Below, in pieces: positions 1-4,600 of a stretch of DNA of 5,618 nt. The position numbers and the translations under genes were made by a program. How positions within the stretch are numbered: position 1 is the first letter of the stretch; every line of letters starts with the position of its first letter. Below the pieces are notes generated by a model. It did no database searches. It was not told the DNA's origin and worked only from the letters and a program-made list of their open reading frames with translations. The stretch is from Facklamia sp050409585 (lineage in GTDB: Bacteria; Bacillota; Bacilli; Lactobacillales; Aerococcaceae): the NCBI RefSeq assembly GCF_050409585.1, contig NZ_JBNUPE010000028.1, forward strand, positions 1 through 5,618, read 5' to 3'.

Positions 1-304
1 ACAAGTGGAAGTTCCTAACATTAACTTCTGTGATATAAACTTTATTTCCTTGATCATCGTCATAATTTCTAGTTTGAATAGATCCTTCAACACCGATTCG
101 TGACCCTTTGCGTGTAAAATTAGCTAAGTTCTCTGCAGCTTTACGCCAAATCACGCATCTTATAAAATCTGCTTCACGCTCGCCTTGTTGATTAGTAAAG
201 CTTCTGTTCACTGCTAGAGTAAAACTTCCAACCGGTGTTCCAGATGAAGTATATCTAAGGTCTACTTCTTTAGTTAAACGGCCGATTAATTGGACTGTAT
301 TCAT
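1..304 (-). CDS. ssb: Single-stranded DNA-binding protein, 3' end outside window
   Basis: This gene encodes a phage SSB, which coats single-stranded DNA during replication and recombination as an OB-fold oligomer. The first 101 residues are visible; the acidic C-terminal tail lies beyond the left edge. The start MNTVQLIGRLTKEVDLRY, then TPVGSFTLAVNR, then DFIRCVIWRKAAENLANF and KGSRIGVEGSIQTRNYDD is the standard OB-fold series of bacterial SSBs, including the aromatic residues that stack on DNA bases. The ATG at 302-304 has the ribosome site AGGAGG seven to eight bases upstream, and that site overlaps the stop codon of the preceding small gene. It closes the visible recombination/replication operon and would serve RecT and the replisome organizer. 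The family assignment is secure. Whether it also binds host SSB partners cannot be judged without the C-terminus. Confidence 0.96.
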   Translation of the reverse strand, partial: MNTVQLIGRLTKEVDLRYTSSGTPVGSFTLAVNRSFTNQQGEREADFIRCVIWRKAAENLANFTRKGSRIGVEGSIQTRNYDDDQGNKVYITEVNVRNFHL

Positions 305-313
305 TGTTCCCTC

Positions 314-445
314 CTAAAAATATTCATGAGTAAATTTGCCCGTGTGGTTGTAATACATAGCCTCTGCTTTGCTATCAAAAGTAATTCCATCCACAACTAC
401 TTTCTTAGCTCTGTACTTGTGTTTTCTTTTAGGTTTAAATTTCAA
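314..445 (-). CDS. Shortened DUF1064-type protein (43 residues), TTG start
   Basis: This is a short ORF between the 140-residue gene and ssb. The start is TTG at 443-445, which overlaps the upstream TGA as TTGA. GGAGAGG lies about 12 bases upstream. The stop TAG at 314-316 runs into the ribosome site of ssb. Residues 9-32 (HKYRAKKVVVDGITFDSKAE, then AMYY) match the N-terminal signature of the phage DUF1064 family as I know it: lysine-rich, then a 'DGI.FDSK.EA..Y' motif, in a nuclease-like fold of roughly 100 or more residues. After residue 32 the resemblance stops and the protein ends within 11 residues (NHTGKFTHEYF). It is therefore either a remnant left by an in-frame deletion or a reduced protein kept for coupling translation to ssb. 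An intact nuclease is excluded by length. The motif is convincing; function is unknown. Confidence 0.65.
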   Translation of the reverse strand: MKFKPKRKHKYRAKKVVVDGITFDSKAEAMYYNHTGKFTHEYF

Positions 446-864
446 ATCTTATCCATTCCTCTCCAATTCTCATCATCGTAAGGAGCAAACCTTAGGTCTT
501 TAAAAACGCCACCTTTCCTCACTTTCATATCTTTTGCGTATCCATATACTATTTGTGTATCCACTTCGTATTTTTCTGCGATTTCTCTTGCCGTTCCAAT
601 CATGATAATTGTTTCGCCTTTATAAATAGCGAAGGTTTGAATCCCTTTCTTTTTACGTTGAGGAACCACTTGTTCAAATTTTTTAAGAGGATCTTTAAAA
701 ACAGAATGGTGTTCTTTATCCACCTTTTGTATCGCTACCAAGAAAGGCGCTTCGAACACTCCCTTGTCATTCAAGTTTTTTTCTCTCCACCACCTTACGG
801 CTGATGGTTTCGTATCAAATTGTTCTAACACCTCTCCCGTTTCCTCATTAATAACTGCATACAT
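442..864 (-). CDS. Phage protein of two parts with probable C-terminal HTH-like segment
   Basis: The protein has 140 residues and no family I can name with certainty. The ATG at 862-864 is preceded by GGGAGGA seven bases away. It begins 14 bases after the stop of the replisome organizer gene, so it is part of the same operon. Residues 1-50 (MYAVINEETGEVLEQFDTK, then a WW pair) look like a small alpha/beta unit. A basic linker follows around residues 67-75 (PQRKKKGIQ). Residues 76-132 contain FAIYKGETIIMIGTAREIAE, then KYEVDTQIVYGYAKDM. That segment resembles short stand-alone phage proteins of the 'YALYKGDE...GT.KELAE...V...T' type, which are thought to carry a helix-turn-helix. A DNA-binding accessory role near replication is an inference only. 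Confidence 0.8.
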   Translation of the reverse strand: MYAVINEETGEVLEQFDTKPSAVRWWREKNLNDKGVFEAPFLVAIQKVDKEHHSVFKDPLKKFEQVVPQRKKKGIQTFAIYKGETIIMIGTAREIAEKYEVDTQIVYGYAKDMKVRKGGVFKDLRFAPYDDENWRGMDKI

Positions 865-878
865 TTAAAATCCTCCCA

Positions 879-1826
879 TCAAGATTTCAAAGTTTCTTTC
901 AGTCTTTTCTTCATTTCTTCTTGCTTTTCTTTACTAACAACTTCTGATTTCACTTCTTGCTTATTCGTCATAAAGCTTGGCACTGGTTCAGTTTTTATGT
1001 GCTGATTGTAGTTTCGTTTAGCTTTTTTGTTTTCGTGTTCTACTCTTAGTGCGTTAACATCTTCTACCGTCTTAACATTTCGACTAAGCCAATTTTTTAA
1101 TACTCCATTGATATACTTCATGTTTTTAATGTTCATTTCTATTGCTACTTTAATAGCTTCCATCACTACATCTGGACTTATCATCTCTGACCAGTCTCTT
1201 AAAGAGTCGATTACAAAAGAACTTGCTTGACCGATGTTTTCTTGATAGAAATTGACAATAGATTGAAGATCATTATTATTATTTCTTACTTCTATCTTCT
1301 TACTTCTATCTTCTAACTTCTTACTTCTTACTTCTAGGGCGTTACGTAACGTTACACTAACGTTATCTACATATTCTTCTAATTCATCAAGTTTGGTAGG
1401 AACTTCACTAGAATCAGGATCATAACCTAACTCTCTTAATTTTTTTCGAAGATCATACTTCCTCTTTCTGTCTCGGTTCTGTTTTCTTACAATAGCCATC
1501 TTGTCTGTACTCTGATGTTTCTCCCAATTGACAATATCTATCATTCCGTCATCATTTATTTCAATCATGGAGAACTGCTCTAATGTATTAAGAGCAGCCC
1601 TCATGATATTTATCGGATGACCTAAAATGGTTGCTAACATTTCATCAGAATATGCTAAATTTTGTCCCATATAAATCATTCCACCGTCATTTATCTTTCC
1701 AGCAAGACAAAGCATTTGTATCCATATCATGCTGATAGAATCGCCTTCTGGCATCGTTCGAATAAGTTTTATCTTTTCATCGTCAAACATATTGACGGAT
1801 AACTTTATCCATTTAATATCTGCCAC
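879..1826 (-). CDS. Phage replisome organizer with C-terminal DnaD domain
   Basis: This is a replication initiation protein of 315 residues. Residues about 3-125 (IKWIKLSVNMFDDEKIKLI, IWIQMLCLAGKINDGG, IVNWEKHQS) match the N-terminal domain of phage replisome organizers (winged-helix DNA binding). Residues about 190-258 match the DnaB_2/DnaD domain and end in the signature KYINGVLKNWLSRNVKTVED, which in this family contacts DNA and helps load the host helicase. The linker at 163-183 is encoded by tandem DNA repeats that look like the replication origin. The C-terminal 50 residues are charged and probably flexible. The start is GTG at 1824-1826, with AGGAG seven bases upstream overlapping the end of recT, so the two are likely translationally coupled. 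No DnaC-type loader follows in this window, which fits organizers that work directly with the host loader. The family call is firm; the mechanism is inferred from relatives. Confidence 0.93.
   Translation of the reverse strand: MADIKWIKLSVNMFDDEKIKLIRTMPEGDSISMIWIQMLCLAGKINDGGMIYMGQNLAYSDEMLATILGHPINIMRAALNTLEQFSMIEINDDGMIDIVNWEKHQSTDKMAIVRKQNRDRKRKYDLRKKLRELGYDPDSSEVPTKLDELEEYVDNVSVTLRNALEVRSKKLEDRSKKIEVRNNNNDLQSIVNFYQENIGQASSFVIDSLRDWSEMISPDVVMEAIKVAIEMNIKNMKYINGVLKNWLSRNVKTVEDVNALRVEHENKKAKRNYNQHIKTEPVPSFMTNKQEVKSEVVSKEKQEEMKKRLKETLKS
1283..1338. repeat. Tandem 7-bp repeats (eight units), iteron-like
   Basis: On the plus strand the units are TTCTTAC, TTCTATC, TTCTTAC, TTCTATC, TTCTAAC, TTCTTAC, TTCTTAC and TTCTAGG. 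The first four make two perfect 14-bp copies (1283-1296 and 1297-1310). The next two 14-bp blocks differ at three and two positions. On the coding strand the unit reads GTAAGAA. The strict 7-bp spacing, with no insertions, points to selection at the DNA level, such as protein binding or strand opening, rather than chance low complexity. The likely binder is the replisome organizer encoded by the same gene. Confidence 0.85.
1340..1365. repeat. Palindrome cluster with CGTTA spaced by one helical turn
   Basis: Next to the 7-bp repeats lies the perfect 12-bp palindrome CGTTACGTAACG (1340-1351). It overlaps TAACGTTA (1347-1354), which recurs at 1358-1365. The core CGTTA therefore occurs at 1340, 1350 and 1361, spacings of 10 and 11 bases that place all three on the same face of the helix. 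This is the usual layout of an initiator binding site. It encodes residues around VSVTLRNA of the initiator. Confidence 0.7.
1363..1371 (+). other. DnaA-box-like 9-mer
   Basis: TTATCTACA differs at one position from the bacterial DnaA box TTATCCACA and directly abuts the palindrome cluster. A single near-match could arise by chance, so it is listed only because of its position at the edge of the putative origin. Confidence 0.3.
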
Positions 1827-1830
1827 ACGA

Positions 1831-2748
1831 TCACTCCTGCTCTAACGATGACTTGACGCCTGTTTCAAACAGTGCTTCCTGCTCTGCTGATTTGTCTTCT
1901 GTTCCTTCTTCTAAGAATTCGCTTATTTCAGCTTCATGATCTTCTGTTTCATCATCTTCAACACTCGTAACATCTTTAATAACAAATTCGCCATCTTCTG
2001 AAATGTCATCAGATATTGTTTCGTCAGCTATGACCGCTTTTTGCATTTCAATGGATAAGATACCCCACTTACTTAAAAGACTTCTTAAAACTGTTTTTTG
2101 AGCCATTGCATCATAATTTGATGCCCATACTCCAGAAAGTTGTGTCTTATTCTTCGCTTTATTGTTCTCAATGCGATGTTTTTCAATCTGTTCCTTCGTC
2201 CAGAAGACAGTCTTTTCAAAACCATTTAACAATTTGAAATATCCAAAGTAGCCAATTACTGTGTCACTAACCTTCGCATCAAAATCGATATCTAATTCTT
2301 CTGTTAAAGGGTTCCAACTTACCAATTGACCCTCATAAATGCTTCCTACATTGATGGCTTTATATTGCCCTGATCTTTGGGCCAGTTGAATATATCCTCT
2401 ATAACCAAGAACGAATTGTGCTTTCTTAACCCATGTTCCATTCTCTTTTGTGTTAAAAGGCACTAGATAAGCGAAACCAAATTGTTTTTCAAGTGGCAAG
2501 TCTAATTGCGCCGCTTGCATTGCCCCAGTAATAATAGACATTGGTTGACTGTCTGCTAAGTATGAATCGTTGCTTACAAGCGTTAGCAAGCTCGAAGTAA
2601 ACCCTGCTGATTTATCTTTTAAAACTTGCTTAAATTTGTTTTGAATAGCTGGACTGTTTAATAAACCCTTCACCGAATTGTTAGCCTGCATAGGAGGCTG
2701 TGAATTACTTTGTTGCAATTGATTTTTTAATGATTGATTTGTAGCCAT
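1831..2748 (-). CDS. recT: RecT-family single-strand annealing protein
   Basis: This is a phage recombinase of 305 residues that anneals complementary single strands exposed by its partner exonuclease, which is encoded just upstream. After a Q/N-rich start (residues 1-25), the RecT domain runs from about 33 to 235. Landmarks are SIITGAMQAAQLDLPLE (71-87), FVLGYRGYIQLAQRSG (112-127), and WASNYDAMAQKTVLRSLLSK followed by WG (208-229), all typical of the family. The tail from about 241 is strongly acidic (DETISDDISEDGE, VEDDETEDHEAEISEFLEE), and in this family it may tune DNA or SSB binding. ATG is at 2746-2748. AAGGAGA overlaps the last codons of the exonuclease gene, whose stop is two bases from this ATG, so the two proteins are probably made in step. 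The stop lies four bases before the GTG of the replisome organizer. Confidence 0.96.
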   Translation of the reverse strand: MATNQSLKNQLQQSNSQPPMQANNSVKGLLNSPAIQNKFKQVLKDKSAGFTSSLLTLVSNDSYLADSQPMSIITGAMQAAQLDLPLEKQFGFAYLVPFNTKENGTWVKKAQFVLGYRGYIQLAQRSGQYKAINVGSIYEGQLVSWNPLTEELDIDFDAKVSDTVIGYFGYFKLLNGFEKTVFWTKEQIEKHRIENNKAKNKTQLSGVWASNYDAMAQKTVLRSLLSKWGILSIEMQKAVIADETISDDISEDGEFVIKDVTSVEDDETEDHEAEISEFLEEGTEDKSAEQEALFETGVKSSLEQE

Positions 2749-2750
2749 AT

Positions 2751-3680
2751 TTATCTCTCCTTAATCGAAAATCTTTTTGAATGTGTTTCTTTACTAAACT
2801 CTTGATATATTTCTGGCATTTCTTTTTTTAATCGTCTGCTGTCAAGTGTGATACGTGTAAATGGTCTCCATGTAACCGAATAGTCCAATGAAAATAATTC
2901 AGTCGCTTCGCTCTTTGTCATTTCCTGTTTAATCTTGTTTTGATACTTTTCTTTTTCTTGATTTAAAACATCAATATCTGCATCTAATTTCTTGATATAG
3001 TCCACTGCTTCTAACATCTCTTTAGACATAGGTAAAGTGTTTTCTTCTATTTCCACCATATTGAGAGCCTCTTTTGTTACTTCCAATCCGTCAACTTCAG
3101 GTGGTTCCCCTTTTAAAACATTGCTTTCCCAAAACTCAACTGCCATTCTTGTATAGATGTTGATTAATTCGTCATCTCGTTCAATTTCTTTCCACACGAA
3201 ATCATGGTTTCCAATAATAACGGCGATGTATGCTTTGTCATAATCTAAAACGTTTAGGTAATGCTGAACTTGCATTAGATAGCTCGCTGGAATCTCTTCG
3301 TCTTTCCACTGCTTAGCAGAAAATGCGCTAGTAGTTTTGCACTCAAGTAGCGCTTTTTCTCCAATTATTTTGCGGTCAATATTAGCTAATAAAAACGGAT
3401 AATCTTTATGAAAATGTGTCTTATTGTCTCTTTGAACTTTTAGACCTGTTTCATCTTCAAACATTCTGGCCACAAGATCCTCTAACTCATTTCCTATTTT
3501 TATTCTTATTTTGTCGCTAATATCTGGCGACTCAACCTGTCCTGTTTTTTCTAGCCATAGCTGATACTTTGATTTATAAGGGTTTACTCCTAGCAATGTT
3601 CCAATATCAGAGCCTCCTAAACCTTTACTTCTCAGCTCGTGCCATTCTTCTTTTGATTGTGCAATTTCGTAATTACTCAC
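2751..3680 (-). CDS. yqaJ: YqaJ-family viral recombinase/exonuclease
   Basis: This is a 309-residue nuclease of the YqaJ/lambda-exonuclease type (PD-(D/E)XK fold). It digests one strand from double-stranded ends to give RecT its substrate. Visible motifs are WHELRSKGLGGSDIGTLLG (13-31), GNELEDLVARMF (63-74, acidic E in the first helix), LLANIDRKI (97-105, catalytic Asp102), LLECKT (111-116, catalytic Glu113 and Lys115) and YLMQVQHYLNV (134-144, the conserved Gln helix). A coiled-coil stretch at about 220-258 leads to the typical C-terminal SVTWRPFTRITLDSRRLKKE (from residue 268). All catalytic residues are present, so it should be active. The start is GTG at 3678-3680; an in-frame TAG lies 24 bases upstream, and no ATG lies nearby in frame. 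The start overlaps the previous gene by eight bases. Confidence 0.96.
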   Translation of the reverse strand: MSNYEIAQSKEEWHELRSKGLGGSDIGTLLGVNPYKSKYQLWLEKTGQVESPDISDKIRIKIGNELEDLVARMFEDETGLKVQRDNKTHFHKDYPFLLANIDRKIIGEKALLECKTTSAFSAKQWKDEEIPASYLMQVQHYLNVLDYDKAYIAVIIGNHDFVWKEIERDDELINIYTRMAVEFWESNVLKGEPPEVDGLEVTKEALNMVEIEENTLPMSKEMLEAVDYIKKLDADIDVLNQEKEKYQNKIKQEMTKSEATELFSLDYSVTWRPFTRITLDSRRLKKEMPEIYQEFSKETHSKRFSIKER

Positions 3681-3873
3681 AACCAGCCACCAACCTTCTA
3701 CCTAGATAATCTTCGATATTATCTGCAAGAACTTTTCCATCGGGCGTTTCATAGTATTCTTCACCTGGATAAATCGCTTCTCCTTCCCAATCATAGTAAA
3801 TGGGTAATAGTTCGTCTGGTTCCAACGGGACTCCTAAACTATCCCGTGAGCCTTTTAAAAATCGTTGATTCAT
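3673..3873 (-). CDS. yqaI: YqaI-like small phage protein
   Basis: The protein has 66 residues. The ATG at 3871-3873 has AGGAGG eight bases upstream. Its 3' end overlaps the yqaJ start by eight bases. Residues 24-62 (PIYYDWEGEAIYPGEEYYE, then TPDGKVLADNIEDYLGRRL) resemble YqaI of the Bacillus subtilis skin element, which also sits directly before yqaJ. The pattern of two beta hairpins and a final helix further recalls small phage zinc ribbons of the 'CDWCG..IYPGEEYY...CEDC' type, but here the cysteine positions are Y, E, A and N, so metal binding is not expected. Its role is unknown. Position suggests an accessory function to the exonuclease or simple translational coupling. The only cysteine is Cys65 near the end. 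Confidence 0.75.
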   Translation of the reverse strand: MNQRFLKGSRDSLGVPLEPDELLPIYYDWEGEAIYPGEEYYETPDGKVLADNIEDYLGRRLVAGCE

Positions 3874-3891
3874 GGTATAATCCTCCTAGAT

Positions 3892-3942
3892 TTATGTGTT
3901 AGTCCGCATTGCCGTGCGGACTTTTTTTATGTTGTTTTTCAT
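3892..3942 (-). CDS. Possible 16-residue ORF spanning the hairpin
   Basis: The ATG at 3940-3942 overlaps the stop of the 55-residue gene as TAATG. The reading frame gives MKNNIKKVRTAMRTNT and ends at TAA 3892-3894, just before the ribosome site of the yqaI-like gene. It lacks a good ribosome site of its own (only a weak GGGATGG), so it would depend on coupling from the gene before. Translation would carry ribosomes across the hairpin and could unfold it. The peptide has no recognisable domain. It may be a leader-type ORF or chance; the tight overlaps at both ends are the only support. Confidence 0.35.
   Translation of the reverse strand: MKNNIKKVRTAMRTNT
3901..3928 (+). terminator. Strong hairpin with T-run, terminator oriented for plus-strand RNA
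   Basis: AGTCCGCA (3901-3908), a six-base loop TTGCCG and TGCGGACT (3915-3922) form a perfect 8-bp GC-rich stem, followed by seven T (3922-3928). By shape it is a rho-independent terminator for rightward transcription, although the flanking genes read leftward. On the minus strand the A-run precedes the stem and no T-run follows, so leftward transcripts should pass. It may stop antisense RNA, or act on the minus-strand mRNA as a structure between the small genes and the yqaI ribosome site. Confidence 0.65.
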
Positions 3943-4109
3943 TAGTACCATCCCAACTCTTCAAAAAGTAATGAAACAAACGGCCATGCGATAATGGAGA
4001 AAAACAAAAAATTAAGAACGAAGTAAAGAATGTTATCTTGTCTTTTCTTCATTTTTTGCAGTTTTTCTCTTTTTAATCGTTCACAGTTTTCTTCTAATTT
4101 GATGTTCAT
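3942..4109 (-). CDS. Small membrane protein, 55 residues
   Basis: The product begins MNIKLEENCERLKREKLQKM, then a basic KKRQD, and then one hydrophobic helix at about residues 27-48 (ILYFVLNFLFFSIIAWPFVS, LL), ending FEELGWY. The charged N-terminal helix (2-25) followed by a single membrane segment predicts an inner-membrane protein with its N-terminus in the cytoplasm (positive-inside rule). ATG at 4107-4109 follows the stop of the XRE gene with no gap, and the ribosome site GGGAGAG lies inside the end of that gene. The family is unknown. Small phage membrane proteins beside regulators include exclusion proteins and toxins, but nothing here identifies either. Confidence 0.7.
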   Translation of the reverse strand: MNIKLEENCERLKREKLQKMKKRQDNILYFVLNFLFFSIIAWPFVSLLFEELGWY

Positions 4110-4310
4110 TTAACTCTCCCTTTCCCTAAATTCATTTACATCCACTCCTAGTGCATCTGCTAATTTAAAAGCAGTTTCTAATCGTATAGTTTTCTTTGTC
4201 TTTCCATTCACTATGTTGTGGACTAGTGAGTAGGTTAATCCTGATTTTTTTGCTATTTCATAGATACTTCTTCCATCATCAATGATTATTTTTTTTAATT
4301 TTTCTAACAT
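4110..4310 (-). CDS. XRE/Cro-type HTH DNA-binding protein, 66 residues
   Basis: This is a single-domain regulator. The five-helix Cro/CI fold covers nearly the whole protein. Residues 12-36 (DGRSIYEIAKKSGLTYSLVH, then NIVNG) are the helix-turn-helix with the recognition helix. TIRLETAFKLADALGVDVNE (42-61) is the usual closing motif. There is no oligomerisation or peptidase domain, so it is Cro-like rather than a full CI. I place the start at 4308-4310 because GGGGG lies five bases upstream; the ATG at 4320-4322 (four residues longer) has no ribosome site. The adjacent ATCTTG repeats and the divergent plus-strand promoter are its likely target. It is followed without a gap by the 55-residue membrane protein. 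A clear promoter for this gene is not visible; it may be read from the upstream leftward operon. Confidence 0.88.
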   Translation of the reverse strand: MLEKLKKIIIDDGRSIYEIAKKSGLTYSLVHNIVNGKTKKTIRLETAFKLADALGVDVNEFRERES

Positions 4311-4315
4311 ATTTA

Positions 4316-4320
4316 CCCCC
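4316..4320 (-). promoter_or_regulatory. Ribosome binding site that sets the start of the XRE gene
   Basis: GGGGG with five bases to the ATG at 4308-4310. The alternative ATG at 4320-4322 overlaps this site and has only AAGAT before it, so the shorter 66-residue protein is preferred. Confidence 0.55.
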
Positions 4321-4322
4321 AT

Positions 4323-4384
4323 ATCTTGTGTATTGTTTTTATCTAAGCACTACATCTTGTTGATCGTGTATCTTGATTGTGATA
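4323..4384. promoter_or_regulatory. Candidate operators: three ATCTTG direct repeats
   Basis: ATCTTG occurs at 4323-4328, 4354-4359 and 4370-4375 (spacings 31 and 16). The third lies within TATC-N8-GATA (4369-4384), and the second within TACA-N12-TGTA (4351-4370). The second copy abuts the -35 box of the plus-strand promoter and the third sits in its spacer, so a protein bound there would block it. The XRE protein encoded next door is the obvious candidate. This is seen as repeats; operator function is inferred. Confidence 0.5.
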
Positions 4385-4388
4385 TATT
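4360..4388 (+). promoter_or_regulatory. Sigma-A-type promoter with extended -10, reading rightward
   Basis: TTGATC (4360-4365), a 17-base spacer and TATATT (4383-4388), preceded by TG one base upstream (4380-4381). Five of six -10 positions and four of six -35 positions match the consensus. The expected RNA start near 4395 lies just ahead of the two plus-strand genes. It is the best promoter visible in the window. Confidence 0.7.
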
Positions 4389-4419
4389 TAAATTGTGTTG
4401 CCCCACCATTCAGACTGGA

Positions 4420-4584
4420 GTGAATGATTTATTGAAGAACTCGACAGAACTTGCTAAAACATTCGCTAAGTCTAACTTGGGAACAGAAGCTCTTTCTCAT
4501 ATAACGCCAGATGTAATCAACGCTACCAAGTCGTTTGCTAATGGTATAAGTAGTATTTCTGATTTAGGTAATACAAAAAAATAG
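4420..4584 (+). CDS. Small unknown protein, first gene of the plus-strand pair
   Basis: The family is not recognised. The frame is open from upstream, but the promoter at 4360-4388 limits the start to GTG 4420 (54 residues) or TTG 4432 (50 residues). GGAG at 4417-4420 is 11 bases before the TTG and overlaps the GTG, so the TTG may be the true start. No in-frame ATG exists. The product includes LLKNSTELAKTFAKSNLG, then TEALSHITPDVINATKSFAN, GISSISDLGNTKK. It is small, polar and probably helical, with no membrane segment and no cysteine. It lies 16 bases before the second gene, so the two form an operon. The role is unknown. An anti-phage, exclusion or toxin-antitoxin role is conceivable from context only. 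Confidence 0.5.
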   Translation: MNDLLKNSTELAKTFAKSNLGTEALSHITPDVINATKSFANGISSISDLGNTKK

Positions 4585-4600
4585 AAAGCGAGGTGAGAAA

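Larger units (their letters stand above)
1270..1371. other. Probable phage replication origin inside the replisome organizer gene
   Basis: About 100 bases within the coding region for the linker between the two domains of the initiator hold four origin-like elements in a row. These are an (ATT)4 tract at 1272-1283, eight tandem 7-bp units at 1283-1338, a cluster of palindromes at 1340-1365 and a DnaA-box-like 9-mer at 1363-1371. Phage initiator genes that contain their own origin are well known (lambda O, and replisome organizers of Gram-positive phages). The elements are seen directly. That this is the working origin is inference from their density, their position and the encoded protein. 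Confidence 0.72.

Noticed and set aside
553..804. Plus-strand ORF of 83 codons.
   Set aside because: It is antisense to the 140-residue gene, which has a good start and operon position; the product is phenylalanine-rich low-complexity sequence.
1270..1338. DnaA-trio type unwinding element, suggested by TAG/AAG/TAA triplets on the minus strand.
   Set aside because: The period is clearly 7 bp rather than 3 bp, and the purine strand runs the opposite way relative to the DnaA-like box from the Bacillus arrangement as I remember it.
1261..1340. CRISPR array or satellite-type repeat.
   Set aside because: The units are 7 bp and contiguous without spacers, and they lie inside an intact coding frame.
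3657..3902. Plus-strand ORF of 81 codons that ends at the hairpin 3901-3928, which would suit it as a terminator.
   Set aside because: It is antisense to the YqaI-like and YqaJ genes, lacks a ribosome site and promoter, and shows no recognisable motif.
4282..4419. Long version of the first plus-strand gene, starting at ATG 4282.
   Set aside because: It would start inside the XRE gene, upstream of the only good rightward promoter, and it has no ribosome site; the open stretch before 4420 is most simply non-coding.
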